Shown here piece by piece: positions 1 to 7,174 of a stretch of 10,013 nt of DNA (positions within the stretch are counted from its first letter, which is position 1; the number at the start of each line of letters is the position of its first letter). Made by a program: the position numbers and the translations under genes. Origin of the DNA: RGIG7332 sp045589235 (GTDB lineage: Bacteria; Bacillota; Clostridia; Oscillospirales; JAAYXM01); the NCBI GenBank assembly GCA_045589235.1, contig JAZNOR010000077.1, positions 1-10,013 of the forward strand. Reading direction: 5' to 3'. The notes beneath the pieces are model-generated. The model searched no databases, was not told where the DNA came from, and worked only from the letters and a program-made list of their open reading frames with translations.

Positions 1-7
1 GAAAAAT

Positions 8-1111
8 ATGATTGCAAAAGAACGAAATTATGGTGTTGACCTGTTGAGAATTGTTTCTATGTTTATGGTCGTTATATTACATATACTCGGTCGAGGTGGA
101 GTATTGCAGGATGTAAATGTTTTCTCGCTCAATTATGTAATAAGCTGGTTTATGGAAATTGCCGCATTTTGTGCGGTTAACTGTTACGCCATTATATCGG
201 GATATGTTGGATATGGCAGAAAGACAAAATATTCAAACCTGCTTGATTTAATTTTTTGTGTTATTTTTTACACGATTCTGTTAACAGTATTAGGATGTAT
301 TATTGATCCGTCGACAGGAGTTAAAGGTTTTGTAAAATCACTTTTACATATACGCGGTAACGGCTATTGGTATGTGAAAGCTTATTTTTGCGCATTCTTC
401 TTTTTTCCACACATTAATTTTATTGTAGAGAAATATGATGAAAAACGGCTGTATATGCTTGGCGTAGTAGTGCTTGTACTGTTCTCGGTTATACCGACAT
501 TGTTTTTGGCAGATGTTTTTTCTCTTAATTCTGGTTATAGTCCATTCTGGTTAATGATTTTGTATTTTATCGGTGCTGTCATGAAGAAATATGACAGCGA
601 TGTAAACAAAGCGAAAGGCAAATATTTATTTTTGTATCTGCTTATGGTTGTGTTAACTCTTCTTTTGAAACTATGTATTTCTTTTGCAGCACAAAGGTTT
701 TCGAGAATAGAAGGCTTAAGTAGCCTTTTGGTTTCATATACATCTCCGACGATTGTACTCTCAGGGATATTTTTGTTTAAGTTTTTCTCTAAACTTGATT
801 TGAATAAAGTAATGAAGAAAATTGTTTCAATAATCTCTCCATTAACGTTCGGCGTATATTTAATACACACACAGTATTTCATTTGGAATTATCTCAAAAA
901 TAGATTTACACACTTTGCAAGCTTAAATCCACTGTGCCTTTTTGGCGTTGTAATTACAACAGCTGCTGCAATTTTTTTAATGTGCAGTTTTATTGATTAC
1001 ATAAGATTTTCTTTGTTCCGGATGTTTAAAATTAACAAAATGTCGAAACTAATAGCCGGCAAATTTTTGTTAACGGAAGAGAGGCAGAAAGGCATTCAAG
1101 AGACAAAATAA
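8..1111 (+). CDS. Integral membrane acyltransferase, acyltransferase 3 (AT3) family
   Basis: 367-aa, strongly hydrophobic protein with about ten predicted membrane segments. AT3-family proteins move acyl groups (often acetyl) onto extracytoplasmic sugars of peptidoglycan, capsule or exopolysaccharide. The N-terminus GVDLLRIVSMFMVVILH is the family signature and contains the R-X10-H motif (Arg14, His25) needed for acyl transfer in characterised members. Length fits a stand-alone AT3 domain without the extra SGNH esterase domain of OatA-type proteins. The C-terminal tail (about residues 340-367) is Lys/Arg-rich and probably cytoplasmic. The ATG at 8 is the natural family start, but only 7 bases precede it, so its ribosome binding site is outside the window. 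It converges on folC and ends at a shared terminator. The acceptor cannot be told from sequence; a neighbouring polysaccharide cluster to the left is possible but unseen. Confidence 0.85.
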   Translation: MIAKERNYGVDLLRIVSMFMVVILHILGRGGVLQDVNVFSLNYVISWFMEIAAFCAVNCYAIISGYVGYGRKTKYSNLLDLIFCVIFYTILLTVLGCIIDPSTGVKGFVKSLLHIRGNGYWYVKAYFCAFFFFPHINFIVEKYDEKRLYMLGVVVLVLFSVIPTLFLADVFSLNSGYSPFWLMILYFIGAVMKKYDSDVNKAKGKYLFLYLLMVVLTLLLKLCISFAAQRFSRIEGLSSLLVSYTSPTIVLSGIFLFKFFSKLDLNKVMKKIVSIISPLTFGVYLIHTQYFIWNYLKNRFTHFASLNPLCLFGVVITTAAAIFLMCSFIDYIRFSLFRMFKINKMSKLIAGKFLLTEERQKGIQETK

Positions 1112-1143
1112 AAAATCTCGGTAGACTATCTACCGAGATTTTT
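1111..1143. terminator. Bidirectional intrinsic terminator between acyltransferase and folC
   Basis: Perfect 15-bp inverted repeat, arms 1111-1125 and 1129-1143, with a 3-nt loop CTA at 1126-1128. Each arm ends in an A/T tract, so both RNA strands give a GC-containing stem followed by U residues. The loop read on the minus strand is TAG, the folC stop codon, so the last five codons of folC (K-N-L-G-R) form one arm. The acyltransferase TAA (1109-1111) touches the other arm. Confidence 0.93.
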
Positions 1144-2355
1144 TGTTTCACTTGCAAGGTAAAGGGAACCGCAGATTATTAGTGCATCTGTATTTTGCAA
1201 GTTTTCTTTTGCTGTTTTTAAGGCTTCATCTAAATTTGATGAAACTATTCCGTTACAGTGTTTTAAAAGATTTTCGGGTTCTTCAGAACGGGAAGTATTC
1301 GGTTTTGTTAAAATTAAAACATCTGAAAAGCTTTCTGCGATTTTAACCATTGCTTCACTCGATTTATCCTTCATACAACCGAAAATGGTTACTATTTTTT
1401 TATTAGATAAAAGATTTTCAATACTACTTTTCAGAGATAACATTCCGTTCTCGTTATGCGCACCGTCTACAATAATAAGCGGATTTTTGCTTTTAATTTC
1501 AAGGCGCGCCGGGAATTTAACTTCTGCCAAACCCTCTTTAATTGCCGAAAGGGGAAGTTCTAATTTTTCGCATGCGGTGAGAACTAAAGCTAAATTAAGA
1601 AGCTGATGCTGACCTACAAGCGGTAAATTCAATTTTTCGTCTTTGTATAAAACTTCCGTTTTTTCAATACTTTCGCTTAAAACGGTGAAGTTTTGCGTGG
1701 CATAAGTTAAATTTACAGATAAATCATTGCACGTTTTTTCGATAACTGCTTTTGCATCGGGATGCTGATTATCGCCTGTTACAACGCTTGAACCGCGCTT
1801 AATAATTCCGCATTTTTCAAACGCGATTTTATCAATCGTGTCGCCCAAAAATTCGGTGTGATCGAGCGCGAGCGTTGTAATTATTGCAAGGAGAGGCGCG
1901 GGGATAACGTTTGTTGCATCAAATCTTCCGCCAAGCCCGACCTCTAAAACAACAATGTCACACTTTTGCTCTGCGAAAATAAATAATGCCGTCGCGGTCA
2001 TTATTTCAAAGAAATTAACCTGTAAAGCTTTACTTTCACATATTTCACGAACACGTGAAACCGCACTTGCAAAGATTTCTTCATTTACAGGTGCGCAGTC
2101 TATCTGAATTCGCTCCAAAAAGTCATAGACAAAGGGGGATATAAATGTTCCGACCTTGCGACCTGAGCTTTTTAAAATGGAAGAGAGCATCGTTGTCGTG
2201 CTGCCCTTGCCGTTTGTTCCTGCAATATGAATGAATTTAAGGCCTTGCTCAGGATTGTTTAAAGCGGATAAGATTTCTCTTACCCGCTTTAATGTGTTTT
2301 CTTTGGCAAAGCGCGGAATATTCATTACATATTCTAAGCTTTCCTTATAGTTCAT
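1126..2355 (-). CDS. folC: Bifunctional folylpolyglutamate synthase / dihydrofolate synthase
   Basis: 409-aa cytoplasmic Mur-ligase-type enzyme that uses ATP to add L-glutamate to dihydropteroate and to reduced folates, making and retaining folate cofactors. Visible motifs: P-loop GTNGKGS (residues 46-52), GLGGRFDATNV (140-150), DHTEFLG (165-171), AFEKCGIIK (178-186; Lys181 aligns with the carbamylated lysine of the family), PARLE (282-286) and DGAHN in the C-terminal glutamate-ligase domain (297-301). Length is close to the usual 420-430 aa. The ATG (2353-2355) overlaps the valS TGA as ATGA and has no strong SD of its own, so translation is probably coupled to valS. It is the last gene of the valS-folC operon and would share T-box control. 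Whether it has both activities or only one cannot be settled from sequence. Confidence 0.95.
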   Translation of the reverse strand: MNYKESLEYVMNIPRFAKENTLKRVREILSALNNPEQGLKFIHIAGTNGKGSTTTMLSSILKSSGRKVGTFISPFVYDFLERIQIDCAPVNEEIFASAVSRVREICESKALQVNFFEIMTATALFIFAEQKCDIVVLEVGLGGRFDATNVIPAPLLAIITTLALDHTEFLGDTIDKIAFEKCGIIKRGSSVVTGDNQHPDAKAVIEKTCNDLSVNLTYATQNFTVLSESIEKTEVLYKDEKLNLPLVGQHQLLNLALVLTACEKLELPLSAIKEGLAEVKFPARLEIKSKNPLIIVDGAHNENGMLSLKSSIENLLSNKKIVTIFGCMKDKSSEAMVKIAESFSDVLILTKPNTSRSEEPENLLKHCNGIVSSNLDEALKTAKENLQNTDALIICGSLYLASETKNLGR

Positions 2356-4994
2356 AGTCTTGCAAGGCTCTCGTCAATTTTAGCAAGAAGTGAGTTAACT
2401 TTTTCTAATTTCTCACGCTCTGCATCAACGACGTTCTTCGGTGCACGGTCAACGAATGACGGATTGTTGAGCTTTCCTGTAATCATATTATAATCCTTCA
2501 TTGCCTTTTCGCGCTCTTTGTTAAGACGCTCGATTTCCTTATCACGGTCGATGAGCTCGTTCATCGGAATGTAGAGCGAAACCGCGTTGGTAACAGCGTT
2601 AACCATTGATGAAGCGTCTGCCAGAGTTTCGGCTGTAACTGAAATTTCACTTGCATAAGCGAGCTTTGCAAGGAATACCTTACTTGCTTCGAAGGTAGCA
2701 CGTGTTTCCGCATTTTCGGAAACAACGATGAGCTGAGCCTTCTTTGACGGCGGAACATTCATCTCGGCACGGCGGTTACGGATTGTACGGATAGCATCCA
2801 TAATCTGTTCCATCTTGAGTGAATCCTCAGGGAAAGAGAGCGCATCGCTCTTCTCGGGCCACTTTGAAATCATAATAGACTCGCCCTCGTGAGGAAGTGT
2901 CTGCCAGATTTCTTCTGTGATAAACGGCATAAACGGATGGAGAAGCTTTAATGTGTTTGATAAAACGTAAGCGATGACGTTCTCGCAATTCTTGTGTGCC
3001 TCAACGTTTTCGGTATCGAAAAGACGCGGTTTAACAAGCTCAATATACCAGTCGCAGAGATTATCCCAAATAAAGTCGTATAGCTTCTGAGCGGCAACGC
3101 CGAGCTCGTAGTTATCAATATTATCGGTAACTTCGCCGACAAGCTCGTTGTATTTATTTAAAATCCAACGGTCAGCGAGTTCTAATTTATCTGCATCGGG
3201 TAATTTAATTTCATCAATTGTGAGGTTCATAAGCACGAAACGTGAAGCGTTCCAAATCTTGTTTGCGAAGTTGCGGTTAGCTTCAATTCGCTCGATGTAG
3301 AAACGAGCGTCATTTCCCGGTGAGTTACCTGTAGCGAGGGAGAAGCGGAGCGCATCTGCGCCAAACTGCTCAACAACCTCAAGCGGGTCAACGCCGTTGC
3401 CGAGAGATTTAGACATCTTTCTGCCCTGTGAGTCACGAATGATACCGTGGATAAATACCGTCTTAAACGGCTCTTTCTCCAAATGCTCCATACCGGAGAA
3501 AATCATACGAGCAACCCAGAAGAAGATGATGTCATAACCCGTGACCATAACAGAGGTCGGGTAGAAATAGTCGAGCTCCGGAGTCTTGTCCGGCCAGCCG
3601 AGAGTGCTAAATGGCCAGAGAGCTGAGGAGAACCAGGTATCGAGAACGTCTTCCTCCTGGCGAAGCTTCTTTGAACCGCATTTTGCACATTCTGTCGGAT
3701 CCTCAATGGATACGTTAACGTGACCGCATTCCTCGCAGTAGAACGCAGGAATTCTGTGACCCCACCAGAGCTGACGGGAGATACACCAGTCGTGAACGTT
3801 TTCCATCCAGTTTAAATATGTCTTTGAGAAGCGGTCGGGAACGAACTTGATTGTGCCGTCCTTAACAACGCGGATAGCCTCTTTAGCAAGCGGTTCCATC
3901 TTAACAAACCACTGAGCTGAGGTAATCGGCTCAACAACTGTGCCGCAACGGTAGCAGGAGCCGACGTTATGAGTATGGTCGCGAATTTCTAAAAGAAGAC
4001 CCTGCTCCTCTAAATCCTTAATCATTGCATCACGCGCAACATATCTGTCCATACCCTGGTACTTGCCGCCGTTTTCGTTGATGCAGCCGTTACCGTCCAT
4101 AACAAGGATTTCCTCTAAGTTATGGCGTTTACCAACCTCGAAGTCGTTCGGGTCGTGGCACGGAGTAATCTTAACGCAGCCGGTACCGAATTCTTTATCA
4201 ACATACTCGTCTGCAATAATCGGAATTTCGCGGCCGACAAGCGGTAAGATAACCTTCTTGCCGACGAGGTGAGTGTAACGCTCGTCATCAGGATGAACTG
4301 CAACAGCGCTGTCGCCGAGTAATGTCTCAGGACGGGTGGTTGCAATTACAAGATACTCATCAGAATCCGCAATCGGATATTTGATGTGCCAGAAATGGCC
4401 TGCTTTTTCTGAATATTCAACCTCGGCATCGGAGAGCGCGGTTGTACACTCCGGACACCAGTTGATTATGCGGTTGCCCTTGTAGATAAGGCCCTTTTCA
4501 TATAAGCGAACGAAAACCTCGCGGACAGCGCGAGCGCAAACATCGTCCATAGTAAAGCGCGCGCGGTCCCAGTCACAGGATGCGCCGAGCTTCTTCTGCT
4601 GTTCAACGATACGGTTGCCGAATTTATTCTTCCAGTCCCACACACGCTCTAAGAACTTGTCGCGACCGAGGTCGTGACGGGTAAGCCCCTCTTCCTTGCG
4701 GAGAGTTTCCTCAACCTTAATCTGAGTTGCAATACCTGCATGGTCAGTGCCGGGAAGCCAGAGAGCAGAATAGCCCTGCATACGGCGGGTACGTGTTAAA
4801 ATATCCTGCAGTGTCGAGTCAAACGCGTGACCTAAATGAAGCTGACCTGTGACGTTTGGCGGCGGCATAACGATTGAGAACGCAGGTTTATTCTCATCAA
4901 CCTCTGCGTGGAAGAAGCCACCATCTTCCCAAAACTTATAAAGTCGCGCTTCGACCGCTTTCGGGTCGTAGACTTTTTCGAGCTCTTTTGCCAT
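2352..4994 (-). CDS. valS: Valine--tRNA ligase (class Ia)
   Basis: 880-aa cytoplasmic enzyme that charges tRNA-Val with valine and edits mischarged Thr-tRNA-Val. Features in order: HIGH motif HLGH (53-56) after PPPNVTGQ; Zn-type Cys pair NWCPEC (180/183); CP1 editing domain with ATTRPETLLGD (218-228) and GTGCVKITPCHDPNDFEVG (270-288); further Cys pairs at 347/350 and 420/423 with 436/439; DVLDTWFSSALWP (449-461); KMSKS (526-530); anticodon-binding helices (about 605-760); and the C-terminal coiled-coil arm typical of ValRS (about 812-880). The start is the ATG at 4994: AAAGGAG lies 9 nt upstream and MAKELEKVYDPKAVE is the family N-terminus. The frame stays open 42 codons further upstream, but that stretch is the T-box terminator/antiterminator, not protein. 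The gene appears more GC-rich than its neighbours, as expected of a highly expressed gene. Confidence 0.98.
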   Translation of the reverse strand: MAKELEKVYDPKAVEARLYKFWEDGGFFHAEVDENKPAFSIVMPPPNVTGQLHLGHAFDSTLQDILTRTRRMQGYSALWLPGTDHAGIATQIKVEETLRKEEGLTRHDLGRDKFLERVWDWKNKFGNRIVEQQKKLGASCDWDRARFTMDDVCARAVREVFVRLYEKGLIYKGNRIINWCPECTTALSDAEVEYSEKAGHFWHIKYPIADSDEYLVIATTRPETLLGDSAVAVHPDDERYTHLVGKKVILPLVGREIPIIADEYVDKEFGTGCVKITPCHDPNDFEVGKRHNLEEILVMDGNGCINENGGKYQGMDRYVARDAMIKDLEEQGLLLEIRDHTHNVGSCYRCGTVVEPITSAQWFVKMEPLAKEAIRVVKDGTIKFVPDRFSKTYLNWMENVHDWCISRQLWWGHRIPAFYCEECGHVNVSIEDPTECAKCGSKKLRQEEDVLDTWFSSALWPFSTLGWPDKTPELDYFYPTSVMVTGYDIIFFWVARMIFSGMEHLEKEPFKTVFIHGIIRDSQGRKMSKSLGNGVDPLEVVEQFGADALRFSLATGNSPGNDARFYIERIEANRNFANKIWNASRFVLMNLTIDEIKLPDADKLELADRWILNKYNELVGEVTDNIDNYELGVAAQKLYDFIWDNLCDWYIELVKPRLFDTENVEAHKNCENVIAYVLSNTLKLLHPFMPFITEEIWQTLPHEGESIMISKWPEKSDALSFPEDSLKMEQIMDAIRTIRNRRAEMNVPPSKKAQLIVVSENAETRATFEASKVFLAKLAYASEISVTAETLADASSMVNAVTNAVSLYIPMNELIDRDKEIERLNKEREKAMKDYNMITGKLNNPSFVDRAPKNVVDAEREKLEKVNSLLAKIDESLARL

Positions 4995-5011
4995 AGTAAT
5001 AAACTCCTTTG

Positions 5012-5051
5012 TAAAAAAATAAAGCCGCCCCATACTGATGTATGGGACGGC
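5012..5051 (-). terminator. T-box-controlled attenuator terminator upstream of valS
   Basis: A 12-bp stem (5024-5035 with 5040-5051, one G-U pair) and 4-nt loop, followed on the minus strand by TTTATTTTTTT. Its 5' arm contains CCGTCCC, which is also needed for the antiterminator, so the two folds are mutually exclusive. It ends just before the valS SD. Confidence 0.93.
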
Positions 5052-5257
5052 ATAAACCGCGGTACCACCCAAATTGACTGAAAAAATTCCAGCCCACTTA
5101 AGACGCATATAACGGTGCATAACCGGCGATGCTTAAAAAATTCGGCATCGCAGCTCGGGAGCGACAATGCATCTTAAATCAGGTTGAAGTTTCAGCAAGT
5201 TCTTCAACTCTCTGGGCAGATTTTTAGGATACAACCTCTCCGTCATCGCTTTTCATC
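5012..5257 (-). promoter_or_regulatory. T-box riboswitch leader, tRNA-Val (GUC specifier)
   Basis: Leader RNA that senses uncharged tRNA-Val and controls read-through into valS-folC. The T-box core GGGTGGTACCGCGG is at 5057-5070. Stem I can be folded on the minus strand as AGC/GCT at the base, a K-turn (GATGAC against CGA), GGAG/CTCC, then a specifier loop whose 3' side holds GTC (5163-5165), a valine codon matching anticodon GAC. Above it lie TGTATC/GATGCA, an AGAGAG element and a distal arm GTTGAAG/CTTCAAC. A 7-bp hairpin GCGATGC/GCATCGC follows. The antiterminator pairs GGG...GCGG with CCGTCCC (5044-5070). The UGGU bulge pairs with ACCA, fitting the A discriminator base of tRNA-Val. The leader start (about 5257) is inferred from the promoter. 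Confidence 0.95.
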
Positions 5258-5263
5258 TAAACT

Positions 5264-5292
5264 ATAATACAATATAAAAGAAGATTTGTCAA
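5264..5292 (-). promoter_or_regulatory. Sigma-A promoter of valS-folC
   Basis: -35 TTGACA (5287-5292, perfect consensus), 17-bp spacer, -10 TATTAT (5264-5269). Predicted transcription start is about 5257, giving a leader of roughly 260 nt that contains the whole T-box. The -35 hexamer contains the TGA stop codon of the upstream 102-aa gene. Confidence 0.85.
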
Positions 5293-5597
5293 GAAAGGGG
5301 AAAAATAATTTCAATTGGATTTAAGTATTTTGCAAGTTTTTCGGGAATGTTTTTGGGAATAAGAACAATATGTTTTTTTGAAAACTTAATATCAAAGCAT
5401 AAATCTACGGGAATTTTGCCCAAAAGCTTTCCTTCAACAGAAAGAGTTTTATTTTTAATGTGTACATTCAGCTCCTCGATTGGTATGTAATCGGGGAGTT
5501 TTTGTTTTATTAGTGCGGTGAGATACGCGTCTGAAATTTTCGGCAAAAAGAAAATAAGCAAAATGACGGGGAGAGAAATAAGAATTATTTTTTTCAT
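5289..5597 (-). CDS. Small membrane-anchored protein of unknown function
   Basis: 102 aa; I do not recognise the family. Residues 3-19 (KIILISLPVILLIFFLP) form one hydrophobic helix behind a short Lys-Lys start, giving a signal anchor or uncleaved signal peptide; there is no lipobox Cys. The remaining 80 residues alternate hydrophobic and charged positions in short strand-like blocks and end in a hydrophobic tail (NPIEIIFPLS), suggesting a small beta-rich domain outside the membrane. The ATG has AAGGTG 8 nt upstream. It is divergent from spoIIGA across 72 bp, and its stop lies within the valS -35 box, so its transcript may run into the valS leader. A possible -10 (TATTAT, 5618-5623 on the minus strand) has no convincing -35. 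Real gene: likely, from the clean N-terminus and SD. A sporulation role is only suggested by position. Confidence 0.7.
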   Translation of the reverse strand: MKKIILISLPVILLIFFLPKISDAYLTALIKQKLPDYIPIEELNVHIKNKTLSVEGKLLGKIPVDLCFDIKFSKKHIVLIPKNIPEKLAKYLNPIEIIFPLS

Positions 5598-5609
5598 AGC
5601 AAAACACCT

Positions 5610-5620
5610 TTTTTGACATA
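5610..5620 (-). promoter_or_regulatory. Candidate Spo0A box overlapping the spoIIGA -35
   Basis: Minus-strand TATGTCAAAAA resembles the 0A-box consensus (core TGTCGAA; extended form with TGTCRAA followed by A residues), with one difference in the core. It sits exactly over the spoIIGA -35, where Spo0A~P binds in B. subtilis. A second match, TGCCGAA (minus strand, 5539-5545), lies inside the 102-aa gene about 110 bp upstream of the predicted start and is less certain. Confidence 0.5.
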
Positions 5621-5645
5621 ATAACTGTTTGGAGATAAGTATAAT
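5613..5645 (+). promoter_or_regulatory. spoIIGA-sigE promoter, long-spacer Spo0A-activated type
   Basis: -35 TTGACA (5613-5618) and -10 TATAAT (5640-5645), both perfect, separated by 21 bp instead of 17. The B. subtilis spoIIG promoter is known for the same kind of over-long spacer (22 bp) and depends on Spo0A~P with sigma-A RNA polymerase. Predicted transcription start is about 5652, just before the SD GGAGG (5656-5660). Confidence 0.78.
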
Positions 5646-5669
5646 ATTTTATGGCGGAGGCGACGATAA

Positions 5670-6470
5670 TTGGTTTTTAATGTGTACATAGATATGATAT
5701 TCTTTATAAATCTTATGGCGAATTATTGCACACTGTCGGCAACGGCTATGGTTACCGGTGCGCCGGAAAAAAAGTGGAGAATAATTACGGCGTCAATGAT
5801 AGGCGGAATATACGGCACGGTAATTTATATGTTTGATATTTTGAATTTAATATGGATAAAGCTGGCAGTTGGTGTAATTATGGTTGTAATTGCTTTTGGA
5901 ATTAAAAAAATAATCCGTATGTTTTTGAGCTATTTTGGACTTTGCGCAGTGTTTGCGGGAGTTTCGCTCGCACTCGGATTTCTTTTAAACACAACACAAT
6001 CGTTTTATATTTTTTCAGCATCCGTGTTTATTTCATATCTTATTTTACTTTTTGCGTTCAGACCAAGTGCGTTTGGACTAAGTGAAAAGAAGGTTGTTGA
6101 GCTTGAAGTTACATATAATGAAAAAACAGTGAAAACAAAAGCACTCGTTGATACGGGAAATACACTTTGCGACCCGCTTACAAATACGCGTGTCGCAATT
6201 ATTGAATTTGAAGCGCTCGCGGAATTTTTCACAAATGAAGAGAATGATTTGATTCTACGTATGCGTGAAGAGGATGCTATTTTAGCTTTATCTAAAAAAT
6301 TTCGCCTGATTCCGTATAAAACAATTGAAAAAAGCGCGTTTTTACTTGCGTTCAAACCGGATAAAATCAAAATTTCCGGCAAGGAGAAGAGTATGCTCGT
6401 TGCCATATGCAAAAATAAAATTTCCGACGGTGGTGTATATTCGGCGCTCGTCGGTACAGCGGAGGTTTAG
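5670..6470 (+). CDS. spoIIGA: Pro-sigma-E processing membrane aspartic protease SpoIIGA
   Basis: 266-aa polytopic protein that removes the pro-sequence of sigma-E in the mother cell once forespore signalling begins. About five membrane segments span residues 1-130, followed by a soluble domain with the aspartic-protease motif LVDTGNTLCDPL (159-170; catalytic Asp161). The family is thought to act as a dimer resembling retropepsins, one Asp per subunit. It is shorter than the B. subtilis protein (about 309 aa), but both parts are present. The start is TTG at 5670: GGAGG lies 9 nt upstream and the translation begins MVFNVYIDMIFFINL, which matches the family N-terminus. The stop is 2 bp before sigE, so the pair is a tight operon. 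The assignment is firm from motif plus context. Confidence 0.95.
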   Translation: MVFNVYIDMIFFINLMANYCTLSATAMVTGAPEKKWRIITASMIGGIYGTVIYMFDILNLIWIKLAVGVIMVVIAFGIKKIIRMFLSYFGLCAVFAGVSLALGFLLNTTQSFYIFSASVFISYLILLFAFRPSAFGLSEKKVVELEVTYNEKTVKTKALVDTGNTLCDPLTNTRVAIIEFEALAEFFTNEENDLILRMREEDAILALSKKFRLIPYKTIEKSAFLLAFKPDKIKISGKEKSMLVAICKNKISDGGVYSALVGTAEV

Positions 6471-6472
6471 AA

Positions 6473-7174
6473 ATGAGAAAAATAAGGTTTAGAATATATC
6501 TGTGGATAATGCGACATTTCCCGTCTGCTGTGCATTACATATGCGGAAGTGATACACTTCCGCCACCACTCTCTCCCGAGGAAGAGGCATATCTTATGTC
6601 TAATTTCGATGAGGATAACGATAATATAAAGCGCGTGCTCATTGAACATAATCTGCGACTTGTTGTATATATTGCGCGCAGGTTTGAGAACACGGGAATA
6701 AATATCGAGGATTTGATTTCGATCGGCACAATCGGGCTTATAAAATCAATCAATACATATAATCCCAGTAAGAAGATAAAGCTTGCGACTTATGCATCGC
6801 GCTGTATCGAAAATGAAATTTTAATGCATCTTCGCAAAACAGCGGGAAAACTTCGCGAGGTATCATTCGACGAACCTCTTAATACCGATTGGGACGGTAA
6901 TGAGCTCCTGCTATCTGATATTTTGGGCACTGAAGAGGATAGCGTTATGCGTCCGATTGAAGACGATGTTGACCGAGGGCTTTTATACGATGCACTTGCT
7001 AAGTTACCACCGCGCGAGGCAGAAATAATTTCACTTCGCTTTGGGCTTTCGGGAAAGGACGAAATGACTCAGAAAGAGGTTGCAGACAGCCTCGGAATTT
7101 CACAATCATACATATCACGACTTGAAAAAAGAATAATCGCGCGACTTAAAAAAGAAATTTCGCGCATGACATAA
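6473..7174 (+). CDS. sigE: RNA polymerase sporulation sigma factor pro-sigma-E
   Basis: 233-aa precursor of the early mother-cell sigma factor. The basic/amphipathic pro-sequence (residues 1-21) tethers it to the membrane. By alignment with B. subtilis, where cleavage falls between the two Tyr of VYYIGGSEALPPPLS, SpoIIGA should cut between His21 and Tyr22 of VHYICGSDTLPPPLS. Region 2 (about 57-122) contains NLRLVVYIARRFENTGINIEDL and LATYASRCIENEIL, nearly identical to B. subtilis. Region 4 carries the helix-turn-helix MTQKEVADSLGISQSYISRLEKR (198-220). The ATG follows the spoIIGA TAG by 2 bp with SD GGAGG (6461-6465), 7-nt spacing. There is no terminator after it, so transcription can continue toward sigG. 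Confidence 0.98.
   Translation: MRKIRFRIYLWIMRHFPSAVHYICGSDTLPPPLSPEEEAYLMSNFDEDNDNIKRVLIEHNLRLVVYIARRFENTGINIEDLISIGTIGLIKSINTYNPSKKIKLATYASRCIENEILMHLRKTAGKLREVSFDEPLNTDWDGNELLLSDILGTEEDSVMRPIEDDVDRGLLYDALAKLPPREAEIISLRFGLSGKDEMTQKEVADSLGISQSYISRLEKRIIARLKKEISRMT

Noticed and set aside
535..882. 115-codon minus-strand frame inside the acyltransferase gene
   Set aside because: Antisense shadow of a well-supported gene, with no SD or family resemblance.
4995..5120. 42-residue N-terminal extension of ValS
   Set aside because: These codons coincide with the T-box antiterminator and terminator; the ATG at 4994 has the SD and the family N-terminus.
4832..5167. 111-codon minus-strand frame overlapping the valS start and its leader
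   Set aside because: Out of frame with valS, spans the T-box and the HIGH-motif region, no SD and no recognisable protein.
5651..5680. Nine-codon ORF (ATG to TAA) overlapping the spoIIGA start
   Set aside because: Its ATG is at the predicted transcription start, so no ribosome binding site can precede it; GGAGG is inside it and serves the TTG at 5670.
6005..6412. 135-codon minus-strand frame inside spoIIGA
   Set aside because: Antisense to the SpoIIGA protease domain; low-complexity Ser-rich translation, no start signals.
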